From Tritrichomonas musculus (Eukaryota; Parabasalia; Tritrichomonadida; Tritrichomonadidae), in assembly GCA_039105265.1 (NCBI GenBank), contig JAPFFF010000014.1:3754691-3818690 (forward strand): a stretch of DNA of 64,000 nt, read 5' to 3'. Numbering within the stretch: the first letter of the stretch is position 1; every line of letters starts with the position of its first letter. The notes under the pieces are model-generated. The model was given only the letters and a program-made list of their open reading frames with translations. It was not told where the DNA came from and made no database searches. Positions 11,357 to 22,362 of the stretch are shown piece by piece. The position numbers and the translations under genes were made by a program.

Positions 11357-11571
11357 GCGAGCGAATCGAATTAATTTATATTCAACCATTGAGTGTTCTG
11401 TTGAAACGAGATGATAAAACATTGAGTCAACAAATGAAGAAATTGAAAGAAGAGACAAAAATAAAAATGTTCGCTGATGAAACGTTTAATTATGATGAGT
11501 ATATAATAGATGAATGTTGTAATGGTCGAACATATAGATTGATTTATAACCCAATCAAAAATAATAAATAA
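11308..11571 (+). CDS. Polinton small protein, unknown function
   Basis: An 87-codon frame that starts inside the left terminal repeat and runs outward into the element. It is charged (many Lys, Glu, Asp), has no membrane segment and no motif I recognise. It is assigned to the Polinton by position. Confidence 0.45.
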   Translation: MKRLTDPIDYTPILKECERIELIYIQPLSVLLKRDDKTLSQQMKKLKEETKIKMFADETFNYDEYIIDECCNGRTYRLIYNPIKNNK

Positions 11572-11579
11572 TTTTTTTT

Positions 11580-11840
11580 TTGATGTCTAAAATGATAGAA
11601 ATTGATTTCACCAATTATGAACAAACACCTATCATTAAATCAATGACAAAATCAAAGTCTATTGAAAATCTACAATTGACAGAACATAAACTAAAGGCTG
11701 AAACAAAGCGTGGAAGGAAAAGCAAATATTCTAATGATGAAGAGAGAAAAGAAGCATGGAAAAGACAACAGAAAGAATATCGTCAACGTATAAAAAATGA
11801 ATTGATAGAAATGAAAAAACATATTGAAGAATATAAATAA
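11580..11840 (+). CDS. Polinton small basic protein, likely DNA-binding
   Basis: An 86-codon frame nine bases after the previous one. Residues about 50-80 form a basic helix beginning RGRKSKYSNDEERKEAWKRQ. Similar basic RGR-x-KY segments occur in small proteins of Polintons and giant viruses and probably bind DNA. The role is inference. Confidence 0.5.
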   Translation: MMSKMIEIDFTNYEQTPIIKSMTKSKSIENLQLTEHKLKAETKRGRKSKYSNDEERKEAWKRQQKEYRQRIKNELIEMKKHIEEYK

Positions 11841-11842
11841 AT

Positions 11843-12603
11843 TTATTTACTTATGATATCTCTAACGTTTGCATCTGTTGATGGTATGATTTTGATTGTA
11901 ATGAATAACAGACTCATTAATTTAATTGGCTGATACATTAAATCAACGAGACGCATTTCAAGGTATTTTAATGAATCGCTATTAGTTTTTATTTTTATCG
12001 GCTTGGTCTGGTCATAGTTAACAATGAGTGGAGCTTGATTTAAAATCATAGAATCAATGTTTGCAATAACTGATGGTGTGTATTCCTTTTCACCAATTGA
12101 ACTATAAACTGGCTGACCGTGTAGTGATACAAGATATAATTTATTCGCATAATTTTAAACTGGTAAATCATGAATTATGCATGGCATGTTATTTTTGATT
12201 TCAATTGGTAGTGTGGTGTTATATAGTCCAGTTAATAGTTGTATTTGATGACTGATAGATTTAATGATGATATCTTTTGTTGAAAGCATGGTTATTGTAT
12301 TGTCAGCGTTTACACTAAATGTTATAATATTGACACATTCATCATTTTTCATCTGTGTTGAATTCATTTTTTTAATTAATTCTTTGATTTCATAAGAATA
12401 TTTATTTTCAAATGTTATTTTTATTAATTGTTTTTCATCATCAATGAATTCAAAAGTGTCATCAGTCGTTGAATATAAAATATTTTATATTGTGTTAATG
12501 GATGAAATATAATATTTGATATAACTACATTTCCATGGAATGTCAATGTTTAATGATACTGTGCTATAATCAGACGGTTTCGAATGAACAGAATATAACA
12601 TAA
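11843..12603 (-). pseudogene. Broken Polinton gene, possibly capsid-type
   Basis: Minus-strand coding content is spread over this stretch. The beta-rich, hydroxylated composition and the position beside the small structural-type gene suggest a capsid or minor capsid protein, but the assignment is weak. It is treated as a fossil. Confidence 0.35.
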
Positions 12604-12641
12604 TTTAATAATGAATAAAATGACAATTGCGTTAAGATGCA

Positions 12642-13043
12642 CTATCCTTCATATCCTACAGCTTTTCGATATTTATTATTTTTCATTTCTTTCTTTCTTC
12701 CTATACAATAATCTATTGCTGGTTTATCATATTTATAATTACGTGTCTCGTTATTGATTTTAATTAATGCTCCCTTCAGTTTACTATTTGTAAATACATC
12801 AACGACTTCATTTGCTGCATTTGATATTTTATCTCTCATGCTTTGACTCAAGAATTTTTTACCAAAATGTCCAGCAAACTTGCCAATCAATCCACTGTGA
12901 TTGTCCATAAAATCAGTAGCTGCATTATATAAACCTCGTAATCTACCAACTGATGCCACATTAGCTACATTAAATAATTTACGACCATATTGTCTCAAAT
13001 TCTTTTTGATTTCTGGTTTAATGATATCTTTGTATAATCCCAT
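12642..13043 (-). CDS. Polinton small basic structural-type protein
   Basis: A 133-codon frame rich in Lys, Gly, Asn and Ala, with an amphipathic central part (residues 40-80). It lies between the capsid-type region and the ATPase. Small basic virion proteins occupy this kind of position in Polintons. No specific family was recognised. Confidence 0.4.
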   Translation of the reverse strand: MGLYKDIIKPEIKKNLRQYGRKLFNVANVASVGRLRGLYNAATDFMDNHSGLIGKFAGHFGKKFLSQSMRDKISNAANEVVDVFTNSKLKGALIKINNETRNYKYDKPAIDYCIGRKKEMKNNKYRKAVGYEG

Positions 13044-13066
13044 TTATGATTTAATAAAATCAATTA

Positions 13067-13910
13067 TTATTCAAAATAATATTCACCAGCTGTGATATTC
13101 ATTATAAATTTATCATGCTGGTCATCATTCTGTAAATATTCATTAACTGTCGATTTAACATCAAGATTATTATTCGTTTGCATCAACAATACTGTGAAAT
13201 CCTCTTTGCTAAATTCGCTATTACAAATAATATCTATCGCCATACGTTTTGCATTCAAATGAACGAATCTCAATGTTTGAAAAGCCATTATACATGTCAA
13301 ATTATAGGGTCTCGTTTTTGTCAACAATCTTATGAATTCACTATTTCCATTCTTCAACAAATCACTACCAGAACAATCATCAAGTATAATCAATGTATGA
13401 TATGGATAAGCTGTCGTGTTATATTTGACAAGCTTGTTTGAAATATAAGCTATTCTATCTTCAATATCAAACAATGAATGTTTGTTTATTAATCGTCCCA
13501 TCTTTTCTGACGTTTCTTTTAGTTTAGACAATACATGTTTCACCATTGCATAATATTTCGTTTTTCGTTTGATATGTTTCTTCAAATAATTCATTAATTC
13601 ATCTTCACTAACATAATTGATTTTTGTTTTAATATTTTTACTCAACACTTCTGATGTCTTATCTGCTTTACCACTAGTTGAACAAAAAATGATTTTATAA
13701 TAATATGGATGTTTAAATAGCTTTTCCGTTATCATAATATGTTTTGCCACTACCTCGTTTGCCAATCAGAAAATATATACCATTTGTTGAAAATGGATAG
13801 TCTGGTGATAACGGTTTTATCAATGCGCCTTCAATTTCTTTCTCATTTTTCTTCAATGTTGTTTTAATTAGTGATTCAACTTGTTTTATTAATCTGCTCA
13901 TTTTATTCAT
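13067..13910 (-). pseudogene. Polinton packaging-type ATPase (FtsK/HerA-like), broken
   Basis: A glycine-rich P-loop (GKRGSGKT) and a Walker B-like stretch (TLIILDD) are visible, as expected for the genome-packaging ATPase carried by Polintons and related viruses. The gene looks broken. Confidence 0.7.
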
Positions 13911-14639
13911 ATGTAAATGTTTTCATTCGAAGATTTTTTAAAGCTTTTAGAACAAATTGCTGTCATTCAAATGTATATTGAAATTACAGGATTTGTCATC
14001 AATAAATTTTCAAAAATATATAATAAATATATGAAATTGATTTAAGACCATTTTAATATTTGTGGTGGTATCGTTGATTGTTTGCTCCAATATTCACGTT
14101 CCATTCGACTCAACATCGCTGGATTACCTTCTCTCATATTTCTCGCTGCTATCTTATCTTTCACACCACCTTCATACACGACTTGATATTGATTTAATTT
14201 TTTATTGTAGTCAGTTATTTTGTCAATAATTCCACGTTTACCATCCTTCAATGTCTCAGCGATATTTTTATTTTCTGTCTTCACTAATTGATATCCAGGA
14301 TATTTATCAACTGATTTATCTTTAGCTTTAATCATAAATTGATTTCCAACTTTTGAATCTACAATATATCCGTTTTTCCTATCGTAAAGTAAGAAGGCAA
14401 AAAATAACGGATCAATTCAAAATTGAGATGTCTTTATCAATATTTTAAATTAAACAAAATTTTTTTCTATACGTTTATTTCAAAAATTGATTATATCTAC
14501 ACAAATAAACATTTTAGGTTAATTTTACTTAGGAAAATCAATAAAATATATTGTGTTCTTTAAGTTAATAATCAAAAAACGCTATTAAATTTTCGAGAAA
14601 TCGTTATTTCAAAATTTTGGTAATTCAAATAAATATATC

Positions 14640-15221
14640 TAACCCTTCGGCGGTTTTGTAAACTACGGCGACATCACCTATTTTTAAATAGTTTATGCTG
14701 ATTTTTGAAATTACGGCGCATGGAGTTGAAATTACGGCATATAAAAAACGGTAACTTTTTCAAATAATAAATGGTCACGTTAAAACTTTTTGAATATTTG
14801 CTTTGAATACTTTATATTATATAAAAAAAAATCATTCTAATAAACTAAACCAATTTATTACAGAAATTAATCTCACTTGCATATGGTTGTCCTTGCAGTT
14901 ATATAAGTTGATTTTATTCAACATCAGCATAACATTATTTACTCAAATCATCTTCGCTTGCTCAAATTAATTATCCAATTTCAGTCTCCTAACTTTTTCA
15001 GAAGACTGAAGAGTCTCCTCCATTTATTATCATACGTGTAATAATAAATTTCTACTAAGTAGTTATTTTAATTGAATTCAAAAGATTTTGAAAAAATAAT
15101 ATAATTATATTTCTTCTCAAAATCGACCAAATAAAATACGGCAATTGTATAGAGGGGTTTCGGCAAAATTACGGATTTGACAACGGCACTCTCCAACTAC
15201 GGCCTACGGCCGTAGAGGTTA
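14640..15221. mobile_element. MULE-type MITE with 9-bp target duplication
   Basis: The termini are TAACCCTTCGGCGG and, in reverse complement, TAACCTCTACGGCCG. Perfect 9-bp direct repeats AAATATATC flank it at 14631-14639 and 15222-15230, the size made by Mutator-like elements. The interior has repeated TACGGC/ACGG motifs. The ends resemble those of 24179-24834, so the two belong to one family. Confidence 0.8.
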
Positions 15222-15721
15222 AAATATATCTTCAAATATAACATATTAGATATTTTTGATTATATAATATAGTTAAATGATTTTTAATAATATATTTATT
15301 ATTATAAACAGAAATCTTAACTTTTTTGAAAAATAATACATATTTAATACATAAAATACTCACTGATTTTAAATTGTTTGTGGCTGTTTTTTAAAATATA
15401 TGATGAGAATCATCATTAAAATTGATATTAGGCATCGATTCATCAAGTGATATTTCATCCGTTTTTTTGCAAGCGATATACGTTTATTATTAGCAATTTT
15501 GTTCAAAAAATCCTATTTCTAATTATTTTTCAACGATTTTCAACTTAAAACCATCAATTATACCATTATATATCATATAATTTTGTCTATTTTTTTCTTA
15601 ATTTTTTTACATCATATCTCATAGAATTAATAAGATTGAATTTTTTTCATCTTCTAAAATCTCATTTTTAATTTTAAATATAATTTAGAATCAGTTATAA
15701 ACTGAAATTAAAATCTAAGTA

Positions 15722-16240
15722 CAGCCAAAATTTTCAAAAAGTTGTAAATTCAATTAAATAAATATATCGTACTAATCAAAAAGTGAAAATAAGCTGTACT
15801 TAGATTTTGGTCTTATTAAAAAGTTAAAATAAAAAAATTTTTATTCAATTTTCTTTTTTATAATCTCATTTTCTTCTAAAATAATTCCTTCATTTTTTAA
15901 TTTTGTAAATAATGCTTCTATCTCTTCGTCACTTACATTGTGATTATTTTTTTTTTTTTTTTTTTTTTGAAGTAAATGATTAATACATTGCCCGTGATTC
16001 TCTAAACATAAAAAGCATCGCCGATAAAAAGAACTTCATAATCGATTAATTGTTTCTAAAGGAATACCATTCCATGAGATTTTGATGAACCTTATATAAC
16101 AGTTCGGCTATTTGTTCATTGCGAGAAAGGCCTGAATTAAAGACTTGTCCTATTTGTTGAGGATTCATTAAAAATAAAAATAAATTTGCTTTTTCAATAA
16201 AAATATTGAAAAAGTTATTTTTTGAGAATTTATTTGGCTG
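15722..16240. mobile_element. Tc1/mariner-type deletion derivative, TA duplication
   Basis: The ends are CAGCCAAAATT and its complement AATTTATTTGGCTG, each next to TA. A 40-codon minus-strand frame at 16046-16168 (MNPQQIGQVFNSGLSRNEQ) looks like the helical start of a decayed protein, possibly a transposase. A short perfect palindrome (AAAATCTAAGTACAGC, 15710-15725 against 15793-15808) overlaps the left end, suggesting an internal terminus or a small nested copy. Confidence 0.5.
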
Positions 16241-17186
16241 TACTGAGTTTTTAGTTTCAGTTTAATTGCTCTGAATATTAAAATAAAAATAGTGAAAACA
16301 TTAACAAAAATTTTTTAATAAAAAAAATGAAAAAAAATAATTAACTTCGGAGCACTTGCAATAGCTTAAAGAAAATATGAAAAAATTTTGTTGAATATTT
16401 AAAGATTGCTAGCGATGAAAAATCAAAAAAACTTATTTCGTAGTAAAATTGAAAAATTATTTGTTTTCATGAACCCAACTATCACGATTTATATTTTATA
16501 ATGACATAAAAAAGTGTTCGACTTGATTATGAAGCTGAAATTTGGAAGTTCATCTTTGAAACTTATCTTCTTTATTTCATTGGCTTATGTGTAAGTATGT
16601 GCGCACTTGCGAAAACGAGAGTTAAGTATTTGTAGGATAAAGAAATGAGCTTGCTTATAAAAATCAATATTTATAAGATTCAGTATAATGATATGAAAAC
16701 GATCATTTTATTCAATTTTTAATTATTTTGAAACTTTTTCAGAAATAGATATAATTTTTCATTAATTGGCCGAATAAAACTTTTTAAGAGAATATAAATA
16801 CGTTATTTTTGGCCTTCTTACTTTACGATAGGAAAAACGGGTATGCTTCTTTGCTAACACGTGAACGTCTTTTTGCTTTCGCCCACGATGGACCATCAAC
16901 GTTAACAATTCTCACTCTATCATCAGGCTTGTAATCATATGGATTATTTTTAGACATTTTTTTTAATATATTCCATATCATCATTTCCTGTTATATCATT
17001 TGGTGCTCTATTATTCAATAATTTGTGTGGTGTTTCATTATATGCTTCAATTAATGATTTCATTTCATCTTCAGCAATTTATCTATTTTCACCTATCATG
17101 TCAACACATAATGATTATTGTCTTCTGTTGTTCTATAAATTCATTTGACAAATACGCTGGGTCTTGGTCTGACGTTATTGAATATA

Positions 17187-18473
17187 CAGGGGGGTGAAAA
17201 AGTCTTTTCGTCAAAGTAAAAAAATAATGAATAATTAATATTTATTTAAAATAATTTCAGTTATTTAACATATTCACCTCCACTATCAATTAGTAGTCTT
17301 AATCTTACAATCCAATCATCCATTGCTTTTTTATATTCATTTGAAGAAATAGATGCCAGTATAGATTTCACTTCACTTAAAAGCTCATTTTCGTTCTTAA
17401 AATAAAATCCTTCTAACTTGAAACGCAAGTAGCCAAATAGGAAATAGTCCGATGGTGATATATCCGGCGAATAAGGTGGATGATTCAGCCTTATCATCTT
17501 CAATCTGTCGAACTCTTCATCGACTAAATGGGGTCTTGCATTATCACAATGAAAATATTTTCCTTGAGTTCGATATTTTCTGGCATAATCACCTAAAACT
17601 TTGGTTTTAAAAAAATCTTTATTGAATTTCTGATTGCATGGCAGCATCATCACTGATTTAGTACCAGTTCTGGACCAAATAACTGATATCATATATTTTT
17701 TTGCACCAATATTTTGCTTCACATTTACAGGTGCTTCTTTTTCTGGAACAGTCCACATTGATCTTCTTGGGTTATTCAAGTACAGCCAAATTTCATCTTG
17801 AGTCATAATACGATTTAATGTTTGTTCAGATGCGCTAGATAAGAAATCCAATAATTGTGTTGCTATTTCAATACCCTTTGCACGGATTTTATCTGTTAAA
17901 GTGTATGGAATCCATTTGAAATAAATTTTCACCATATGAAGCTCTTCAATCAAGACTCTTTTAACTGTTTTCTTATCAACATTTAATTTCTTGGCTAGCT
18001 TTTTTGTACTTATATATGGGTCTTCTTCTAATAAATTAGAAATCGGATCAACTAAATCATTTTTCAATGGCCTTCCAGAACGTTTTTTGTCGAAAATTGA
18101 AAAAGTGTCATCATCTAAACTTATTGTTCTGTTTTCAATTTGTCTTAGAGTTATTTGTTCTTTCCCATATGTTTTAGTAATGGACTCATATATTTGTATA
18201 TTACTTTTATCTTGTAACCAGAGAAACTTGATCACAGACCTGATTTCAATTGGATCTTCAGCCATATAAATAAAAGACGTTAAAATACGTTAATTTGATA
18301 CTGTATATATAATTTCTTTTGTAATATATCAAAATCAATATTAAATATTTTTAATCATTGTTTATTTAAAATTATATGTCACATGCATTTAAGCATTATT
18401 GTAAAAGAATTGGCCAATATAATTCATTAAATTGTGTAAAAAAGTTGAGACGAAAAGACTTTTTCACCCCCTG
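17187..18473. mobile_element. Complete-looking mariner transposon
   Basis: 1287 bp with terminal inverted repeats starting CAGGGGG(G)TGAAAAAGTC at both ends (about 27 bp, with a one-G difference in the G run). TA dinucleotides flank it at 17185-17186 and 18474-18475. It carries one intact transposase gene on the minus strand and lies inside the Polinton integrase, so it is younger than the Polinton. Confidence 0.95.
17261..18265 (-). CDS. Mariner transposase
   Basis: A 334-residue frame, close to the 340-350 residues usual for mariners. Residues 1-115 hold the paired helix-turn-helix DNA-binding region with a GRP linker (GRPLKND, near residue 65). The catalytic triad reads D157 in TQDEIWLYL, D241 in HCDNARPH and D273 in SPDISPSDYFLF. 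By my count only 31 residues separate the second and third aspartates, against 34 in classical mariners, because the helix between them is three residues shorter. The transposase cuts and pastes the element at TA sites. No stop or shift is visible, so the enzyme may be active. Confidence 0.95.
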   Translation of the reverse strand: MAEDPIEIRSVIKFLWLQDKSNIQIYESITKTYGKEQITLRQIENRTISLDDDTFSIFDKKRSGRPLKNDLVDPISNLLEEDPYISTKKLAKKLNVDKKTVKRVLIEELHMVKIYFKWIPYTLTDKIRAKGIEIATQLLDFLSSASEQTLNRIMTQDEIWLYLNNPRRSMWTVPEKEAPVNVKQNIGAKKYMISVIWSRTGTKSVMMLPCNQKFNKDFFKTKVLGDYARKYRTQGKYFHCDNARPHLVDEEFDRLKMIRLNHPPYSPDISPSDYFLFGYLRFKLEGFYFKNENELLSEVKSILASISSNEYKKAMDDWIVRLRLLIDSGGEYVK

Positions 18474-18874
18474 TACATTTTTGACATCATCAATGAATTT
18501 ATTAAATGCTTCTATTATTGCTTTTGCACCTTTCCCAACAAATGGATAACTGTAAGCTTTGCGTATGTTTATATTAATGAACATCAAATAATTTGATTCA
18601 TTCTTTCGTCTGTTATTAATGAACGTGTCCATTTGATATCCCCCAGGATGTTTTGAATAGATGTTCATATATTTTGGTTTGTTTGGCACTACATCATGAA
18701 TAATATTATTTTTTAAATATTCTCTTGCTTCCTTTTCATTAAATCCATATCTTTTCGCTAGTGGTACAAATTTTGATAGTGTCCGCCATGGATAACGATT
18801 ATATAAATCCTCAATTGACTTGAAAGTCATTTTTTATATAACGTTTATTATTTTTTTCAAGAATTTTAATTTTA

Positions 18875-19100
18875 TTCCAGGATAACCGTTTTTTTATAAT
18901 AAAATTTCAATAAGCTCATATAAAAAGTTAGTATTTTGATTTAAAATTTATGTTTTTTCTCTTACATTTTTTATTCAAATTTTTCCTTCTAAATTATAAT
19001 CCCAGTACGATTGATCGTTTTTAATTCAATTTTTAAATGATATTTTGGTGGATAATCGGCATGGTTAAATATTAAACCATCTTAAACGGTTATCCTGGAA
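18875..19100. mobile_element. 226-bp MITE in the Polinton
   Basis: The left terminus TTCCAGGATAACCGTTT returns as a perfect reverse complement at the right end (17 bp). It has no coding capacity and lies between two Polinton genes. The flanks are A/T-rich, so a target duplication cannot be called. Confidence 0.75.
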
Positions 19101-19114
19101 TTAAAAAACAAACG

Positions 19115-20014
19115 TTATAACAACTTCTGATGATTCATCATCTGCATTTCAATCATAAAACTTTCACTGACTGGTAATTTCACAGGATTTTTATAATTAC
19201 GACCACTATAAAACTCAATCCAAAATATTTGGTCAGTAGAATTCAATTTGAAATAATTGATTGGCGAGAAAATTTGATAACTATTTCCAACATATCCCTT
19301 GCTTGTCTCTTCAGCTATTGATGAATACACTTTGCAACTGTGTCTATCCCATACATTCTCAAATTTAATTTCTTTCATCCATTTTCCTTCAACCTTGTCA
19401 TCAGTGATGTCCATATAATAGTTCGGGTCATTTTGGAATGGTTCAAGACCAACATTCATGATATCCGCAAAATCACATTTCACATGTGGTTCGTTATACT
19501 GTTCTTTGTTATTTTTGTCATAATGTCTATATTTAAATTTAATAGCTATTTCAACATTACACAATTTATTTTTGTCATCCTTGTCTACTTCATCTTCATT
19601 AATTTCATTCGCTGCTGAAAAAATAGTTTCAATGAATGTCTTTTTGTTGTAGTAATAGTATCCATCCATTTGAACGTCTCTAATTCGTTTTTGATTTTTG
19701 ATATACATCTCGGGTATCTCTTCATCATTGATGAAAAACTTTGGATAACCTTCTTTCCATTGATGTTCGTTGTAATGTCTAAAAGCGATATTCAATTGTT
19801 CATTCATATCTTTCCATATTTCTCTCAAATCCTTGTCTGTTGATAGCCATGAAACAATATTACATTCAACTTGACTCACTTTCGATGTGTCATTTCTAAA
19901 ATATTTTTTGACTTTGATATTGAATTCCAATTTACGACGTCTCGCTAACATCCATATCGTGCGAAAGCCAATAATTGTTTCGCCCTTGTCTGCAGTACAC
20001 CAATCAGCTGGCAT
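19115..20014 (-). CDS. Polinton protein, unknown, possibly capsid-type
   Basis: A 299-codon frame that looks whole. It is rich in Asp, Lys, Tyr and Phe, with alternating beta-like segments (CNVEIAIKFKYRHY, QIFWIEFYSG) and no membrane segment. A capsid (jelly-roll) protein would fit composition and position, but this is inference; no diagnostic motif is visible. Confidence 0.45.
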   Translation of the reverse strand: MPADWCTADKGETIIGFRTIWMLARRRKLEFNIKVKKYFRNDTSKVSQVECNIVSWLSTDKDLREIWKDMNEQLNIAFRHYNEHQWKEGYPKFFINDEEIPEMYIKNQKRIRDVQMDGYYYYNKKTFIETIFSAANEINEDEVDKDDKNKLCNVEIAIKFKYRHYDKNNKEQYNEPHVKCDFADIMNVGLEPFQNDPNYYMDITDDKVEGKWMKEIKFENVWDRHSCKVYSSIAEETSKGYVGNSYQIFSPINYFKLNSTDQIFWIEFYSGRNYKNPVKLPVSESFMIEMQMMNHQKLL

Positions 20015-20073
20015 ATTAAAAAAAATCTATTTGGTCTGTCATTGTCTTGCTTTCCATCTTTCCTGAAGAACAC

Positions 20074-20257
20074 GTATTCTTTTGGTATTGGTGTATAATC
20101 GATTAGGTCAGTTAATCGTTTCATTTATGGTATCAATAAATGATATTTCATTCATTGTTATTGATGGTGCGTTATCATTTATGATAGCAACACATGAATC
20201 ATCACCAAATGGTCATACGGTGGAGATTATACATTAAAATACGCGCCACGAGACGTT
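20074..20257 (-). repeat. Polinton right terminal inverted repeat
   Basis: Reverse complement of 11174-11356 with about ten differences. Confidence 0.9.
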
Positions 20258-20299
20258 ATACATGGCATCGCTTCTTGTTTGTAATCTTGTCGTTTTCGT

Positions 20300-20906
20300 T
20301 ATTAAAATAGACCAAAAGTGTAAGTTTCTATTGTCGTGTTTACAAAAAAACACCCACTACCATATCTAACTACGCCGCTTATTACAATCCAAGGAACTTT
20401 AGATTCAATTTCATATGTCGATGAATGTATAGATCAGTCAGGCTTGATATGTGGCATGAATGATGCATATGGTCATATAAACTGTGTGCTAATGCAAGAT
20501 GGCGCCACAGCACATACGGCGTCATCAGCCATTGAATATTTGACGGAATATTGCAAAGTGCTAGAAAATTGGCCAAGTAATTCGCCTGACATCAATCCAA
20601 TAGAAAGCCTATGGAGTTATTTGAAACAAAAAGTGGAAGAATTGAATCCTCAAAACGAAAATGAATTAATTGAATTATTGTTTAATTTATGGGAGAATCT
20701 TGATATCTCTTTGATTCATAGTTTAATTGATTCTGTTCCTTCACGTCTTCGTGCTGTAATAGAAAGTGATGGTTATCCAACAAAATAATAATAAAATAAT
20801 ACTTTTTTTTTTAATTTTCTAAAAAAGATGATCCAGTCTAGTCCACTTTTTGAAAAGAATTCAAAATAAAAGCGTTAAAAAGTGGATTATCTTTTTTGGC
20901 AGCACT
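20300..20906 (+). pseudogene. Tc1-like transposase, C-terminal part with element 3' end
   Basis: The frame 20336-20788 (150 codons) carries the second and third catalytic motifs of a DDE_3 transposase: the Asp in MQDGATAHTA and the Glu in NSPDINPIESLW, with 34 residues between them (DD34E, as in Tc1). The DNA-binding N-terminus and first catalytic Asp are missing, so it is 5'-truncated. After the stop, a terminus-like TTTTTTGGCAGCAC ends near 20906, with AGTGGATTATC and AGTCCACTTTTTG subterminal motifs. It begins only about 50 bases from the Polinton end, so the Polinton or a deletion may have removed the front half; no matching front half was found left of the Polinton. Confidence 0.8.
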
Positions 20907-20946
20907 TTAAAATTAATTTTATGAAAAGAAAATATATAGTTCAGTG

Positions 20947-21058
20947 TAAAACCCCCTACCACCGTAAAACCCACCTACCATTTTTTTAACCTTATTTTAT
21001 CGGCCGATATTTTTACGTTCAAATATCTCATTGAAAAAGTAAAATGGTAGGGGTTTTC
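20947..21058. mobile_element. ~110-bp MITE-like inverted repeat
   Basis: AAAACCCCCTACCA at the left faces TGGTAGGGGTTTT at the right, with a second copy-like CCCACCTACCA inside the left arm. No coding capacity. Adjacent TA dinucleotides would fit a Tc1/mariner-type derivative. Confidence 0.55.
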
Positions 21059-21351
21059 CTATAAAAAAATTAAAAAAGAATAAATGAATTAAAGTGATTA
21101 TAACTATTTATTAAATATTTATATTTATCATTAAATTATAAAAGGAAATAATTTTATTAATTTTATTTGACTCTCTATTTTTTAAGATAATCACGATTTT
21201 GGGATTTTCAATATCATATTTTTATGAACTTTTGGTTCAACTTTGGTTATTTAGCATTTTTCCCTTTCTTATCCACTAGGATTTGCCTTTATTTTACGCT
21301 ATTTGACTGTAATTTCATTGCAATATCAACAACGATATATCATTTATTTAA

Positions 21352-21705
21352 GGGCGTACGTCCAATTCAATGATCAGAATTCAATGAGATTTCTCAAATA
21401 TTTTTGATCTTTTTTGGAGTAAAAAAAGTTGAAAAATCAATTATATTTTTGAGGAAATAAAACTTTTATTATTCATAGATTGATGATATATTAATAAAAA
21501 TATTTTTATGCATTTTTTTTCTTTTTAGTTCAAAATTATATTTTGTAAAATTTTTTCGGTCAAAAAAACAATTATTTTTTGATCGTTTAGGACAAATATC
21601 ATCATTTTTGACACAAACTTTTTCATAATTTGGAAGTATTGAAAGATGTATTCTATGAGTTTATTCAATATTGACAAGTTTACAACTTTTTTAGGACGTA
21701 CGCCC
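21352..21705. mobile_element. TTAA-flanked MITE, copy 1
   Basis: 354 bp with termini GGGCGTACGTCC / GGACGTACGCCC, flanked on both sides by TTAA (21348-21351 and 21706-21709). TTAA duplications are typical of piggyBac elements, though the terminal GGG differs from the usual CCC. No coding capacity. Confidence 0.8.
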
Positions 21706-21970
21706 TTAAGCTATTAGCTTCTATACATCAAAATCTTTAGTTCCAAAAATAAATAATTAACAGATTTCAAATCTCAAACCAAAATTTCTCTCAAATTATT
21801 AAGGGCGTCCGTCCCAAAAATGTTGCAAATTTGTCAATATTGAACAAACTCATAGAATATATCTTTCAATACTTCCAAATTATGAAAAAGTTTAGGTCAA
21901 AAATGGTGATATTTGTCCTAAACGATCAAAAAATAATTTGTTTTATTGACCGATAAAATTTTACAAAATA

Positions 21971-22066
21971 AACTAAAAATCAAAAGTCAGACCACTTTTT
22001 TAAAAATTTTAGGTCAAAGATAGGTCAAATTAATGTCAAAAAAGGTCTGAGTTTTGAATTTCAGTT
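21971..22066. mobile_element. 96-bp TA-flanked MITE
   Basis: The left arm AACTAAAAATCAAAAGTCAG and the right arm in reverse complement AACTGAAATTCAAAACTCAG continue to AGACC (23 bp). TA lies on each side (21969-21970, 22067-22068). Copy 1 of the host MITE has a single TA at the equivalent place, which confirms the insertion. Confidence 0.8.
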
Positions 22067-22362
22067 TATAATCTATATATATATATATAAACGCTGGCCC
22101 TCTCAATTTTAAAATCAACTTTTTTGCAATTCTTTTGTGATATTTAAAATCTCGGTATTATTCTTACAATGAATCTTCTCTTTTTTAAGCACAAAATTGC
22201 GAATAAAAGGTAGTTTTCATTCAAAATGGAATTTTTTTTATTAATTGAATTAATTGAATTAGATTATTTTTTGTTTTTTATTTATTTATTTATTTATTTA
22301 TTATTATTATTAATTCTATTAATTCAATTAGATTATTTTTTAATCAGTCCTCAGCCAATAAG

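Larger units (their letters stand above)
14370..16840. mobile_element. 2.4-kb DNA element inserted in the Polinton, ~38-bp inverted termini
   Basis: The sequence CCGTTTTTCCTATCGTAAAG with the following AGTAAGAAGG at the left returns as its reverse complement at 16801-16840. The interior is AT-rich and carries a MULE-type MITE (14640-15221) and a Tc1-type deletion derivative (15722-16240). No full transposase is seen, so it is a non-autonomous or decayed copy. Target duplications were not clear. Confidence 0.6.
14042..18830 (-). pseudogene. Polinton integrase (retroviral-type), split by inserted transposons
   Basis: Pieces of a retroviral-type (rve) integrase lie at 18474-18830 (catalytic-domain side, with GGYQMDTF and NINIRKAYSYPFVGKG), about 16841-17186, and 14042-14369 (chromodomain-like side). 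A mariner and a 2.4-kb element are inserted between the pieces. The gene is not functional. Integrases of this kind mediate insertion of the Polinton. Confidence 0.7.
11174..20257. mobile_element. Maverick/Polinton, broken, with nested insertions
   Basis: The element is bounded by terminal inverted repeats of about 183 bp that differ at roughly ten positions by eye, so it is neither brand new nor ancient. Parts seen between them are two small genes at the left end, a broken capsid-type region, a small basic protein, a packaging-type ATPase, an integrase and a 299-codon protein. No protein-primed DNA polymerase is visible, so it is a reduced or decayed copy. At least three DNA transposons sit inside it: a mariner at 17187-18473, a 2.4-kb element at 14370-16840 (itself carrying others) and a 226-bp MITE at 18875-19100. 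Besides those insertions there appear to be several further breaks. No 6-bp target duplication was evident. Polintons are abundant in trichomonads. Confidence 0.85.

Noticed and set aside
11195-11458. Minus-strand frame across the Polinton left end
   Set aside because: It runs out through the terminal repeat and overlaps a better-supported plus-strand frame.
20336-20788. An intact Tc1 transposase gene
   Set aside because: The N-terminal DNA-binding domain and first catalytic Asp are absent upstream, so it is a fragment.
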